Assembly: GCF_007860095.1 (NCBI RefSeq)
Contig: NZ_SJPT01000005.1
Location: 1 to 64,000 of the forward strand
Reading direction: 5' to 3'
Length of the DNA: 64,000 nucleotides
Origin: Novipirellula galeiformis
GTDB taxonomy: Bacteria > Planctomycetota > Planctomycetia > Pirellulales > Pirellulaceae
Part shown: one piece after another, positions 46,029 through 53,883 of the stretch
Layout of the letters: every line of letters starts with the position of its first letter
Position numbering within the stretch: the first letter of the stretch is position 1
Program-made: the position numbers and the translations under genes
The notes under the pieces: model-generated
Databases searched by the model: none
What the model saw: the letters and a program-made list of their open reading frames with translations, nothing else
What the model was told of the DNA's origin: nothing

Positions 46029-46182
46029 GGCCCTAACGCTTGGTCGTCATGCGGCCAGCCAGCGTCTGACCAGCTAGGCCCGGACGTCGATGGGCCGCGT
46101 GATCAGCGGATGCGCCTGGCCGGAGAACTCAGCCCCCAGCGACTCGCCCATCGTGTTGACTCGCTGCTCGCGCGCGTCCGCA

Positions 46183-46230
46183 CAAGATGCTCTGTCCCCA
46201 ATGACTCAAGATGCTCTGTCCCCAATGACT
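46183..46230. repeat. Perfect 24-bp tandem duplication
   Basis: Two identical copies of caagatgctctgtccccaat + gact. Each contains the GATGCTCTGTCCC motif found upstream of the transposase fragment. Confidence 0.95.
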
Positions 46231-46320
46231 TGTCTCGATGAGGCTAGCATCGCCAGACGGTGGACCGCGTTCTTGCGAACGCAGCTACGGCTTGAATCCC
46301 ACGTCATTTTTGAAAATGCG

Positions 46321-47337
46321 CTAACGCGGAATACGGTTGGCCAGCTCATTCAACGCCACCAACGCCTCGTCCACGATCCGCTGCACCACCTTCGCTGCGG
46401 GTTCGGTCGAATGGATCAGCCCGCTGACTTGGCCGGCAAAGAGGGCCAGCTTCTCGAGGTCGCCCGTCATCGATTTGAGCGGCGAATCGGTGCTCAGTAG
46501 ATACACCGGTCGGCCTTCTTCTTCGGCAATCGGTTCCCGTTCAAAATCCTCCGGCAAATAACCGAAGGGGCGCTCGACGAACCGCTCGGTGACTTCATTC
46601 TTGATCACGCGGACGGGAGAATGCGGTGGCCAATTAATCGCGAACGCATCGGTATGCAGCGTGTCAGTCGCGGCGGCCTCGATCACTCGCTGTTTGTGAA
46701 TGTCGTGAGCAAACGACTCATCGGTCGCCAGAAAACGCGTGCCACATTGGATGCCCTGGGCCCCCAGCGACATTGCGGCAACGAGGCTGCGTCCACTGGC
46801 AAAACCGCCCGAACCCAATACGGGAATCGACACGGCATCGACGATTTGCGGCAACAACACCAACGACGATACGCTGCCATGCACATGCCCGCCCGCTTCG
46901 ACTCCTTGAGCAATGATCGCATCCGCACCGGCAGCTTCGGCTTGGACGGCCGCGTCGACGTGTCCCACTTGATGGACGACGCGACAACCGTGGTCCTTGG
47001 CTCGCTTAATGGCATCGGGAACGATATCCCAAAAGTAAACCAAGGTCTCCACGCCCGCAGATAAACAAGCGTCGAGTTCGGCGTTGAACAACTCCGGATC
47101 CGTCGCTGCGGGAATCAAGTTAACTCCGAAAGGCTTGTCCGTCCTCGCGCGCACCTCGTCAATTTGTTCCAGGATTTTGGCGGGGGTTTCACGGACCATC
47201 CCCAAACATCCAAACGCGCCCGCCTCGGATACGGCAGCCGCCAGCTCCGAACGCGCAACTCCCCCCATGCCCGACTGGAGGATGGGGTAGCGACAACCGA
47301 GCAGGTCACAAATGGACGTATGAAGTGTGTGGGGCAT
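46321..47337 (-). CDS. Nitronate monooxygenase family protein
   Basis: A 338-residue FMN-dependent TIM-barrel enzyme of the nitronate monooxygenase (2-nitropropane dioxygenase) family, oxidising toxic nitronates to nitrite and carbonyls. Features: YPILQSGMGGVARSELAAAVSEAGAFGCLG at the start, ADAIIAQGVEAGGHVHG with the active-site His, PVLGSGGFASGRSLVAAMSLGAQGIQCGTRFLATDES for phosphate binding. Starts with ATG 47337. It points away from the downstream NO-stress genes, but the product nitrite connects it chemically to them. Some family members act on other substrates, so the activity is probable, not certain. Confidence 0.88.
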   Translation of the reverse strand: MPHTLHTSICDLLGCRYPILQSGMGGVARSELAAAVSEAGAFGCLGMVRETPAKILEQIDEVRARTDKPFGVNLIPAATDPELFNAELDACLSAGVETLVYFWDIVPDAIKRAKDHGCRVVHQVGHVDAAVQAEAAGADAIIAQGVEAGGHVHGSVSSLVLLPQIVDAVSIPVLGSGGFASGRSLVAAMSLGAQGIQCGTRFLATDESFAHDIHKQRVIEAAATDTLHTDAFAINWPPHSPVRVIKNEVTERFVERPFGYLPEDFEREPIAEEEGRPVYLLSTDSPLKSMTGDLEKLALFAGQVSGLIHSTEPAAKVVQRIVDEALVALNELANRIPR

Positions 47338-47481
47338 AACGATTCTTCGCTTGGATTCAAAAAAGCCTAGTTATGGCTCAGCAGGATATCCGAACTATTT
47401 TTTGGCTAACCGGCCGAGTGGGGATAGGATGCGATCGGGATTGGACGATGATAAAACGTTCGCTCGTGTTACAATCGACAC

Positions 47482-47682
47482 ATGGACTGCGATTTGATGA
47501 CAAGTATTCCCGAATGGATCATTGAGTATCCCGAGACCACCCGCGTGTTTAACGAACTGGGTCTCGATACAAGCTGCGCGGGGAAATCGTTGCAGTATGT
47601 TTGTCATCATCAGGGGTTGAGCCCTCCCATGGTTCTCGCGCGTCTGCGTCAATTGATTACGAGCGAAGACAACGACGTATAA
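47482..47682 (+). CDS. Stand-alone DUF542 (ScdA/RIC N-terminal) protein
   Basis: A 66-residue protein consisting only of the domain found at the N-terminus of RIC/ScdA/YtfE di-iron proteins, which repair iron-sulfur clusters after NO or oxidative damage. IPEWIIEYPETTRVFNELGLDTSCAGKSLQYVCHHQGL matches the family pattern, including the Cys pair (SCAGKSL...VC). The hemerythrin-like half is absent. Starts at 47482 or at ATG 47497. It is followed by a tiny ORF with a strong ribosome-binding site and then an NsrR-like regulator on the same strand. Confidence 0.85.
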   Translation: MDCDLMTSIPEWIIEYPETTRVFNELGLDTSCAGKSLQYVCHHQGLSPPMVLARLRQLITSEDNDV

Positions 47683-47701
47683 CGATTGCTGCGGAGGAAA
47701 C

Positions 47702-47734
47702 ATGATCCAAATTTATGGCGTGATCGAACATTGA
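47702..47734 (+). CDS. Ten-codon mini-ORF with strong Shine-Dalgarno
   Basis: GGAGG lies five to six bases before ATG 47702 and the frame encodes MIQIYGVIEH, then TGA. It sits 20 bp after the DUF542 stop and 100 bp before the Rrf2 start. It may be a leader peptide or the remnant 5' end of a lost gene; there is no direct proof of translation. Confidence 0.4.
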   Translation: MIQIYGVIEH

Positions 47735-47834
47735 CCGAGCCGCCGGTTGCTCTTAGGGGTGCCGGTTGCTTCCAGTTGTTCGTAAAGTCGTCGACAGCTG
47801 CCTTCCTTTTCTTTTCTCAGTCCTTGATGCCACA

Positions 47835-48254
47835 ATGAAGCTCACCACGCAGACCGACTATGCCTTAAGGACGTTGATGTTCTTGGCAACGCGAACGTCG
47901 CGAACGAAGGTCGCTGAGGTTGCATCGCTGTTTGGTATTTCGGTCAATCATGTCGCCAAGGTGGTCAATTTGTTGGTGCGTTTCGGTTACATCCGCAGCA
48001 CCCGCGGGATCGGCGGAGGGATCGAGTTGGCGCTGCAGCCCGAGGAAATTCCGCTCGGCAAGTTGATCGAGCAAGTCGAAGGCAACATGAACCTGCTGGG
48101 GTGTGTTGGTAGCGATGATTCGTGTGCGATTCATTCTTTTTGTAAACTCCGGGGCGTGTTAGCCGAAGCAGAGCGTGTCCAGCTGGAGTATTTGAATAGC
48201 GTTACCCTCGCTGACGTCGTGCCGACATCCCGTGATTTTAGCAGCATACAATAA
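47835..48254 (+). CDS. Rrf2-family transcriptional regulator, NsrR-like
   Basis: A 139-residue winged-helix regulator. MKLTTQTDYALRTLMFLATR is the classical Rrf2/NsrR opening; VAEVASLFGISVNHVAKVVNLLVRFGYIRSTRGIGGGIELA is the HTH and wing. Three Cys in LLGCVGSDDSCAIHSFC give C-x6-C-x5-C, the arrangement of iron-sulfur-binding NsrR-type NO sensors. Starts at ATG 47835; the upstream frame (from 47766) lacks similarity. It lies downstream of the DUF542 gene on the same strand and is the natural candidate to bind the NsrR-like site at 50671. Confidence 0.9.
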   Translation: MKLTTQTDYALRTLMFLATRTSRTKVAEVASLFGISVNHVAKVVNLLVRFGYIRSTRGIGGGIELALQPEEIPLGKLIEQVEGNMNLLGCVGSDDSCAIHSFCKLRGVLAEAERVQLEYLNSVTLADVVPTSRDFSSIQ

Positions 48255-48280
48255 CCGGAACCGGCCGCGCGGGCGCCGAT

Positions 48281-48323
48281 CGGAATCAGCTCGGCCGGAA
48301 TCAGCTCGGCCGGAATCAGCTCG
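48281..48323. repeat. 15-bp tandem repeat, three copies
   Basis: cggaatcagctcggc repeated at 48281, 48296 and (last two bases changed) 48311, between the convergent Rrf2 and MOSC genes. Its right end reaches into the last codons of the MOSC gene. Confidence 0.9.
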
Positions 48324-49008
48324 ATCGTGACTCTCCCTCCAACCGCATGTCGGCATCGGGTTCGACATGCTTCTCGACTCGGTTGGTCAGCGTCGTTTTC
48401 CAACTCGGCGACAACGTGGGGAGCGCAGCCAGACGGGCGGCTGCATCGCGATCGTGCTTGTCGTGATGCATGATCCGATTCGCCTCGGCAATCGTCCATT
48501 CGGGATGCGAGCGTTCGACAAGCGTCAACGGCATTGCTCGCTGCACAAGCCCTTCCACCAAAACTCGGAAATACCATCCCGTTCGGCCGCTCTGTTGAAC
48601 CTGTAACGCGAGGTCTTTGATCTGCCATCGCCGCGCCAATTTCCAGCACGGTTGGCGTGGCTGCGAGACCTGCACCGTCGCGCTACCAACGTTCCATGTA
48701 TCACCAATGCAAACCTCGGTCTCGATCAGATTTTCGACAGTGAAATTCTCACCAAAATCCCCCCAAATCAAATCGGGCTTCTGTAGCGTTCGCCGCCACT
48801 CGGGGTAATGCGCGGCCGCATAGACACAAACCGCTTTGTGCGGGCCGCCGTGATGAACTCGGTCCGCTTGACCGTCGCCCTCGAGGTTCGTGGTCCCCAG
48901 CCACAGCGGTTCGGTAACCGATTCTTTCAGAAAACCAGAGGTCCATGGCTTGGCGTCGCCAAGGGTTCGCGGCAATCCGACATTGATGGAGAGCAGGTTT
49001 GCATTCAC
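48316..49008 (-). CDS. MOSC-domain protein (YiiM-like)
   Basis: A 230-residue protein with a MOSC domain, the module of molybdenum-cofactor sulfurases and of the molybdoenzymes YiiM/YcbX/mARC that reduce N-hydroxylated compounds. LLSINVGLPRTL opens the protein; DRVHHGGPHKAVCVYAAAHYPEW, WGDFGENFTVENL and VSQPRQPCWKLARRW (with the conserved Cys) are the family motifs. GTG start. It is embedded among nitrosative-stress genes, which fits a reductase of N-oxygenated substrates, but that link is inferred. Confidence 0.88.
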   Translation of the reverse strand: MNANLLSINVGLPRTLGDAKPWTSGFLKESVTEPLWLGTTNLEGDGQADRVHHGGPHKAVCVYAAAHYPEWRRTLQKPDLIWGDFGENFTVENLIETEVCIGDTWNVGSATVQVSQPRQPCWKLARRWQIKDLALQVQQSGRTGWYFRVLVEGLVQRAMPLTLVERSHPEWTIAEANRIMHHDKHDRDAAARLAALPTLSPSWKTTLTNRVEKHVEPDADMRLEGESRSS

Positions 49009-49090
49009 TTTTAACCCGTCCGTTCGAATGACAAGCTCGATCCCCTCGGGATGGTAACTACCCCCGGATATCGCATCACCCGAAGCGTAA

Positions 49091-49179
49091 GTTTTGAAGT
49101 TGTATGTTTTTCATAACCCGACGCGTCAGCGAGGGACCGAGTCAATATCGATATTCCCTCGCTGACGCGTCGGGTTATG
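49091..49179. repeat. Dispersed palindromic element, copy 3 (best preserved)
   Basis: Perfect inverted repeat with 25-bp arms (49112-49136 and 49155-49179; arms begin cataacccgacgcgtcagcg) around an 18-nt loop containing aatatcgatat. The flank gttttgaagttgtatgtttt precedes it, the reverse complement of the flank that follows copies 1 and 2, so the element is about 90 bp with one conserved side. Confidence 0.93.
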
Positions 49180-49268
49180 ATTTTGATGGCGCACATCACT
49201 CAAAATTCGTCACACCTTTCGGAGAAAACGGTGACGACATTCTTGGTCGTTTGGATGCTAGATCCGGT

Positions 49269-49880
49269 CTAAGGGGTGATGGAAATGGGTAGCGAGATCA
49301 GTAGACCTGCGGTTCGATCTTCGGTCGAGGTCCGATGCTTCACATGGCACTTTAAACATTGAGACGCCAAGCGTATCGGACCTGCAAATCGATAACGCCC
49401 GTTTTCGACCGCTTCATAGCGTTGCTGCTTCGCCTTGAGCGCTTTGACAGCTGCCTTCTCGAAATCGTCGGTGGGTTGATGATCCACGTTGATGATATCG
49501 GTGTCGATGATCAACCATTTCAGCTCGATATTATAGCGAGTCGAGAGCTCATGAAACACGTCTTCAAGCGATGCGGAGGGAATCGCGTGAGCCTCGTCTT
49601 CGTCAAAAAAATCCCGGTGCACAATTTGTAATGTGCCGTGGATGGTTTCGTGTAAAAGGGTGGCACGAGCGCGAGCTTCCGAAAGCGATGTGGGAGGCAA
49701 GATCGCGTTTGCCTCCTGAGTGGCCGCATTCTGAGTGGTCGCCTCGGCGCTTGCCGAAGAGGCTGCGTTTGCGTTGGACGCACTTGCTTGGGACACGCTC
49801 GGTGCGTCCTCCGCATGCAACGAAAGAAGTGAGATCGCACCGACGATTAGCAACATCAAGCACGGAATGCGGTAATTCAT
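49269..49880 (-). CDS. Exported DUF3365 (Tll0287-like) c-type haem protein
   Basis: A 203-residue exported protein: signal peptide MNYRIPCLMLLIVGAISLLSLHA, an Ala/Ser/Asn-rich linker to about residue 60, then a DUF3365 domain with RARATLLHETIHGTLQIVHRDFFDEDEA and, near the C-terminus, SQCLKCHVKH containing the CXXCH haem motif. DUF3365 proteins have a PAS-like fold and are thought to sense small molecules. A second DUF3365 gene follows upstream in the transcription direction (156 bp gap), so the pair may form one unit. Confidence 0.85.
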   Translation of the reverse strand: MNYRIPCLMLLIVGAISLLSLHAEDAPSVSQASASNANAASSASAEATTQNAATQEANAILPPTSLSEARARATLLHETIHGTLQIVHRDFFDEDEAHAIPSASLEDVFHELSTRYNIELKWLIIDTDIINVDHQPTDDFEKAAVKALKAKQQRYEAVENGRYRFAGPIRLASQCLKCHVKHRTSTEDRTAGLLISLPISITP

Positions 49881-50036
49881 TTCGGTTTCTTTCGGTGGGA
49901 GGCAAGACGCACGCTTACCACGTGCGTTGCAGAGGGAGGGAGGGGATTGGAGCGGTCGTGGTCCTCCGCAAGATTTTGGAGGAGAGGATCATGCGTGCAG
50001 AACACGCCGCAGAGGTTCCCTGCAGCAGGATGGCAA

Positions 50037-50591
50037 TCAATCGATCGGAACGGTGTAGCTGATCGCCCCAATCGGTTCCCCTGGCTTGGCGTCTTCATAG
50101 TGAGCATGACACATCACACATTTCTGCATCACGACGGGCACGGGGGTCAACGCGCGCAGGTAATGTTTTCCATCCACGGTAATCACTTCATCGACGGACT
50201 TAGCGCCCGCTTTGAGCTTCTCGATGCCTTTCTTCTCAAATTCATTTTTAGCCACATTGGCTGATTCGTATGGATCGCCGGTAGCGTCGATCAACCGAAT
50301 GGTCTTGTCGCTCTCATCCGAAATCTTTTGGAACAACAACACCGCCGCACTACCGGCAGCAAAGTCGTCATCGTCGTTGACATACTTGTCAGTCACCATC
50401 ACGATCGTTTGCTTGAAAATGTTGTCCAACATTTGCACCGTTCGCCGTGATCGCTCGACCGACGCCTTGGTTGGCTCCGCGATCTCGGTGGCTTCCTGCG
50501 CCGACGCGCGAGGCTGATTCGAAGCATTCCAACCGCTCGCCAAAACGAGCGTCAATGTGGCAAGGCTGATGAATAGGAGGCGACGCTTCAT
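50037..50591 (-). CDS. Exported DUF3365 c-type haem protein preceded by an NsrR-like site
   Basis: A 184-residue protein: signal peptide MKRRLLFISLATLTLVLASG, then a DUF3365 domain with TVQMLDNIFKQTIVMVTDKYVND, LIDATGDPYESANVAKNEFEKKGIEKL, and CVMCHAHY carrying the haem-binding CXXCH. It ends GAISYTVPID, a normal family end. ATG 50591 has GGAG eight bases upstream. An inverted repeat with NsrR-site architecture lies 80 bp upstream (50671-50693). Likely a periplasmic haem protein responding to, or binding, NO or a related gas; that role is inferred from context. Confidence 0.87.
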   Translation of the reverse strand: MKRRLLFISLATLTLVLASGWNASNQPRASAQEATEIAEPTKASVERSRRTVQMLDNIFKQTIVMVTDKYVNDDDDFAAGSAAVLLFQKISDESDKTIRLIDATGDPYESANVAKNEFEKKGIEKLKAGAKSVDEVITVDGKHYLRALTPVPVVMQKCVMCHAHYEDAKPGEPIGAISYTVPID

Positions 50592-50619
50592 GTTGAATTC
50601 TCCGATACCTTCTTGGCTG

Positions 50620-50656
50620 GCTTGGCTTACGAGAAGCTGGGCTTGGCTTACGAGAA
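50620..50656. repeat. 16-bp direct repeat, period 21
   Basis: gcttggcttacgagaa occurs at 50620-50635 and 50641-50656, within the leader between the NsrR-like site and the DUF3365 start. Confidence 0.85.
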
Positions 50657-50670
50657 ACACCCTGACCTTA

Positions 50671-50693
50671 AACATGCATCAAGGGTGCATCTT
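50671..50693 (-). promoter_or_regulatory. Putative NsrR-type operator
   Basis: Half-sites AACATGCA and TGCATCTT separated by exactly 7 bp, the 8-7-8 layout of the known NsrR consensus (AAGATGYA-N7-TRCATCTT), with one mismatch in one half. It is 80 bp upstream of the DUF3365 start codon. Two Rrf2 regulators are encoded within 3 kb. Confidence 0.6.
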
Positions 50694-50759
50694 TTGTAAA
50701 TGCGGCTTGCGGCAGTGTCAAGTCCGACCCTCACGTCCTACGACTCGGATCCCGACACC

Positions 50760-51857
50760 TCACCGAGTCCTTGATTGAGTGCGGATCCACCCCATGCTTG
50801 CCGCGGCCCATGCGGCACAGGCCAGATAAGCAAACGCCATCGCCAACGGCCTCAAAAAAGGGAGTTCGAGCGTTTCTAACATCTGGTGTGTCCCCACCGA
50901 ATACATCCCCAGGGGAAAGACGATGCTCCAGTAGCGCAAGTCGTACTCGAGGCGAACTCGCTTGTAAGCGTGGCGCCAAAAACCGAGCACCACCAACAAC
51001 GGAATCCACCACGTCGCGGTGGCCCAGCACAATAGCGTCACCCCTTTGATGAATGGCAACAACGAAGCCAAAAACGTGGATTCGCCGGACGCGGCCAACA
51101 ACGCCACGCCGGCCAACGTTGAAATCGCCATCGCGCCCATGTTGATCCAGTAGGGCGGAGACATCGAGTCAACGTCGATCGGCTCAAAACAATAGCGATA
51201 AAAAATCAACGAGATGATCCAGCCATAAAGCATGCCACCGCCCAACCATAGAACAAGCGAAAAAAACAGCCTCCAATCACCTTCGCCCGGGAACCTCATC
51301 GCCAACAACGCGCCGAGCAGCGAAACCGATTGCGTTGCCACCACCGCCAACAACCAACCTCCGTGAAGCCCCACTGCGAGTTTCGGTTTGGATGACTTGA
51401 CGGTCACGCAGGCAAAGATGGTGTAGGTCAACAAGAACCATAAAAAAATGGCAAAGCACCACAATGCCATGGCGATGCCGCGCTGCTCGGCGATGAGTAA
51501 AAATTGGCTGCCCAAAACGCAGCTGGCTGCAACGGTAGAGAAAAAACCAAAGCCCCGGGTGGGTTCCGCAGCATCGATCGCAAGCTGACGCCAATAGAGC
51601 ACCACGCGCAATGTGGTTAACATCACGAGGATTGCAAACGCGGCAACGTTGATGCCAAGCAAACCCACCGCCGTCCAGCCAAACAGGGAGGCATGCGAAC
51701 GATACTGCCAACAGGCGAGTGAAACGATCCCCGTCGCCATCACCATCGAAAAACAGGCCGGATCAAGATCGGCGGTATGACGCTGCCAAGCAGAGCTCTT
51801 TTCAATCGGTTGCTCGGCAATCCGCTGCTCGGCATTCGGTTGCTCGGTATCCGTCAC
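50760..51857 (-). CDS. TDT-family (TehA/SLAC1-like) anion channel
   Basis: A 365-residue integral membrane protein with about ten hydrophobic helices, from [16 protein letters not shown] to [18 protein letters not shown]. Family landmarks include [19 protein letters not shown] and [18 protein letters not shown], as in tellurite-resistance/dicarboxylate transporters and the plant SLAC1 anion channels. The N-terminus holds a short imperfect repeat ([15 protein letters not shown]). The GTG start overlaps the stop of the Rrf2 gene by four bases, so the two are translationally coupled and the regulator probably controls the channel. A nitrite or nitrate export role is suggested by the neighbouring NO dioxygenase, but is not shown. 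Confidence 0.87.
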   Translation of the reverse strand: MTDTEQPNAEQRIAEQPIEKSSAWQRHTADLDPACFSMVMATGIVSLACWQYRSHASLFGWTAVGLLGINVAAFAILVMLTTLRVVLYWRQLAIDAAEPTRGFGFFSTVAASCVLGSQFLLIAEQRGIAMALWCFAIFLWFLLTYTIFACVTVKSSKPKLAVGLHGGWLLAVVATQSVSLLGALLAMRFPGEGDWRLFFSLVLWLGGGMLYGWIISLIFYRYCFEPIDVDSMSPPYWINMGAMAISTLAGVALLAASGESTFLASLLPFIKGVTLLCWATATWWIPLLVVLGFWRHAYKRVRLEYDLRYWSIVFPLGMYSVGTHQMLETLELPFLRPLAMAFAYLACAAWAAASMGWIRTQSRTR

Positions 51858-52276
51858 GACACCTCGCGTAACGGAATGATGGGGTTAGCCGAGTCAAGGA
51901 GTTGTTGGATGGTCACTCCCGCAAACGCGGCTTCGGTTGCTTCGTACGCGCGATCAAGTTCCGCATGGAGCGGGCACAACGAGGTGTGCGACTTCAGCCC
52001 GAGCGGGCACGATTGGATCCGCTCCAACGGCGCAACGGCATTAACGACATCGAGGATCGAGATCGTCGCAGGCTCCTGGGCGAGTTCGTAACCGCCTCCG
52101 GGACCGCTGCGCGAACGAACCAACCCCGCCGCAGCCAAGTCTTGCAAGACGCGATTGAGGTAGCGGCGAGGCACCTTGGTGGCTTCGGCCAAGACATCGG
52201 CCGAAGAGGGTTGCCCGATTCGACTGGCCAAGCAAGTGATCGCTCGCAGGGCGTACTCGGCTGTCTTGGAAAGCAT
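51854..52276 (-). CDS. Rrf2-family transcriptional regulator
   Basis: A 140-residue winged-helix regulator: [58 protein letters not shown], then [19 protein letters not shown] with two Cys ten residues apart instead of the three of NsrR. ATG 52276 gives the family N-terminus. It is divergent from the flavohaemoglobin gene, with two GTAC-N8-GTAC elements between them, and overlaps the downstream channel gene by four bases. It most likely represses hmp and its own operon. Confidence 0.9.
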   Translation of the reverse strand: MLSKTAEYALRAITCLASRIGQPSSADVLAEATKVPRRYLNRVLQDLAAAGLVRSRSGPGGGYELAQEPATISILDVVNAVAPLERIQSCPLGLKSHTSLCPLHAELDRAYEATEAAFAGVTIQQLLDSANPIIPLREVS

Positions 52277-52455
52277 GGTTGAATCTCGATTTTTCGTAAA
52301 ACATAACGCGACGTGCGCCAGCGGAAGCTGGCTAGCACCCAAGTGTAAACGAGTCGGCCAAATGGTCCACAGGTTCACGCAATCGCACTGCGGCGGAGCC
52401 CCGCTGCGCAGCTCTGAATGCAATCCACTCAGCAAAATTTCAGACGGACCTAAAA

Positions 52456-52499
52456 GTACACCTTGACGTACACGTTTAATCCTGTACCTTTTCATGTAC
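52456..52499. promoter_or_regulatory. Twin GTAC-N8-GTAC elements, putative Rrf2 operators
   Basis: Four GTAC tetranucleotides start at 52456, 52468, 52484 and 52496, spaced 12, 16 and 12 bp. They form two inverted repeats, GTAC-N8-GTAC, whose centres are 28 bp apart, located 65-108 bp upstream of hmp and 180 bp upstream of the Rrf2 gene. The regularity and location point to binding sites for the adjacent Rrf2 protein. Confidence 0.65.
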
Positions 52500-52563
52500 A
52501 TATTGAGTCTAGCCTATCCGCTGGTAACCAGCAACCTTCCTTCCAAGCCAGGAATTCGCCCCC

Positions 52564-53811
52564 ATGTTGAGCGACCAGACCATTCGCATCGTTAAAGAAA
52601 TCACCCCCTTGGTGGCCGCCAACGCGGAAACGATCACGCGGCGTTTCTACACGTTGATGTTTGAGGGCGATCCCCAGGTCAAGGCTTTCTTTAACCAAGC
52701 CCATCAGCATTCCGGTGGCCAACAAAATGCTTTGGCCGGAGCGATCTGTGCCTACTTCACCCACATCGACAACCCCGCCGTGCTGATGCCAGCGGTAGAA
52801 TTGATCGCTCAAAAGCACTGTTCCTTGGGCATCAAGCCAGAGCATTACCCGATTGTCGGCAAGCACTTGTTGGCCGCGATCAAGGATGTGATGGGCGAGG
52901 GAGCCACGGACGAGATCATCGATGCGGTCGCCGAAGCCTACCAATTCTTGGCGGACATCTTCATCGCCCGTGAAGGTGCGATTTACGACGAACAGCAATC
53001 CGCGCCGGGCGGTTGGAATGGTTACCGCACCTTTATCGTCGACCGCAAGGTTCCCGAGAGCGATGTCGTCACGTCGTTCTACTTGCGTCCCGAGGACCAG
53101 GGGCCGTTACCACCCTTTCTGCCTGGGCAATACATCACGGTTCACATCGACCACCCCACCACGCCGACCTCTCCTCGAAATTACAGTTTGTCGGAGCGTC
53201 CCGGAGTGGAGCATTTCCGCATCAGTGTCAAACGCGAAGAGCGACTTTCACCGGACGCCCCGGATGGCTTGATTTCGAGCCACTTGCACGATGCAATCCA
53301 ACCCGGGCATCGCGTCAAAGTCGGCCCGCCGTGTGGCGAGTTTACGATTGATCCCGCAACGACCCAAAGCGGTCGACCGATCGTCTTGTTAGCTGGCGGC
53401 ATCGGCGTCACGCCGCTGTTGTCGATGGCAAAGTCGATCGTCCATGCGAATCCCGATGCATCGATCTACTTTTTACAAGCGGTGCGTAACAGTCGCGTGC
53501 ATGCATTTGCCGACGAAATCGAAAATCTCGCTTCGCTCAGCCCGAACATGCACACACGCGTTTTGTACGATGCACCGTTAGAGGACGACGTGGAGAACAA
53601 AAAATGCGATGACGTTGGTTTTATCACCACCAAATTATTGCGTGAGTGGACACCCTACGACGACGCGGATTTCTACTTCTGTGGTCCCAAGCCGTTCATG
53701 CAAAACGTGCATGCCTGTTTGCAAGAACTCGGCGTCGACGAAACCCGCGTTCGCTACGAGTTCTTTGGTCCCAAAGAAGAACTGCAATGCCCGATGAAGA
53801 ATGTAGGATAG
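52564..53811 (+). CDS. hmp: Flavohaemoglobin, nitric oxide dioxygenase
   Basis: A 415-residue cytosolic enzyme that converts NO and O2 to nitrate using NAD(P)H. The globin part keeps the numbering of E. coli Hmp: Tyr29 (RRFYTLMF), Gln53, proximal His85 (AQKHCSLGI) and Tyr95 (PEHY). The reductase part has [10 protein letters not shown] for FAD and [13 protein letters not shown] plus [12 protein letters not shown] for NAD(P)H. ATG 52564. It is followed after 72 bp by a cupin gene and divergent from an Rrf2 regulator with twin operator-like repeats, so NO-inducible expression is likely. Confidence 0.97.
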   Translation: MLSDQTIRIVKEITPLVAANAETITRRFYTLMFEGDPQVKAFFNQAHQHSGGQQNALAGAICAYFTHIDNPAVLMPAVELIAQKHCSLGIKPEHYPIVGKHLLAAIKDVMGEGATDEIIDAVAEAYQFLADIFIAREGAIYDEQQSAPGGWNGYRTFIVDRKVPESDVVTSFYLRPEDQGPLPPFLPGQYITVHIDHPTTPTSPRNYSLSERPGVEHFRISVKREERLSPDAPDGLISSHLHDAIQPGHRVKVGPPCGEFTIDPATTQSGRPIVLLAGGIGVTPLLSMAKSIVHANPDASIYFLQAVRNSRVHAFADEIENLASLSPNMHTRVLYDAPLEDDVENKKCDDVGFITTKLLREWTPYDDADFYFCGPKPFMQNVHACLQELGVDETRVRYEFFGPKEELQCPMKNVG

Positions 53812-53883
53812 GCTTCCCGACGGTCATCGCTCAATTCAGCGACGTCACACTTCCAAATTTTTACGGATCGAGAGAAATAAAAA

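Larger units (their letters stand above)
45278..46320. other. One-kilobase non-coding region with palindrome array and duplications
   Basis: Open frames here (for example 45480-45953 on the minus strand) are low-complexity readings of palindromes and show no family similarity. Contents: a 16-bp tandem duplication (gtcaattttggtgggc, 45413-45444), six AAC/GTT-loop mini-hairpins (45843-46028), and a 24-bp tandem duplication with the GATGCTCTGTCCC motif (46183-46230). Confidence 0.65.

Noticed and set aside
46337-46561. Plus-strand open frame opposite the nitronate monooxygenase gene
   Set aside because: Lies entirely antisense to a well-supported enzyme gene and has no independent evidence.
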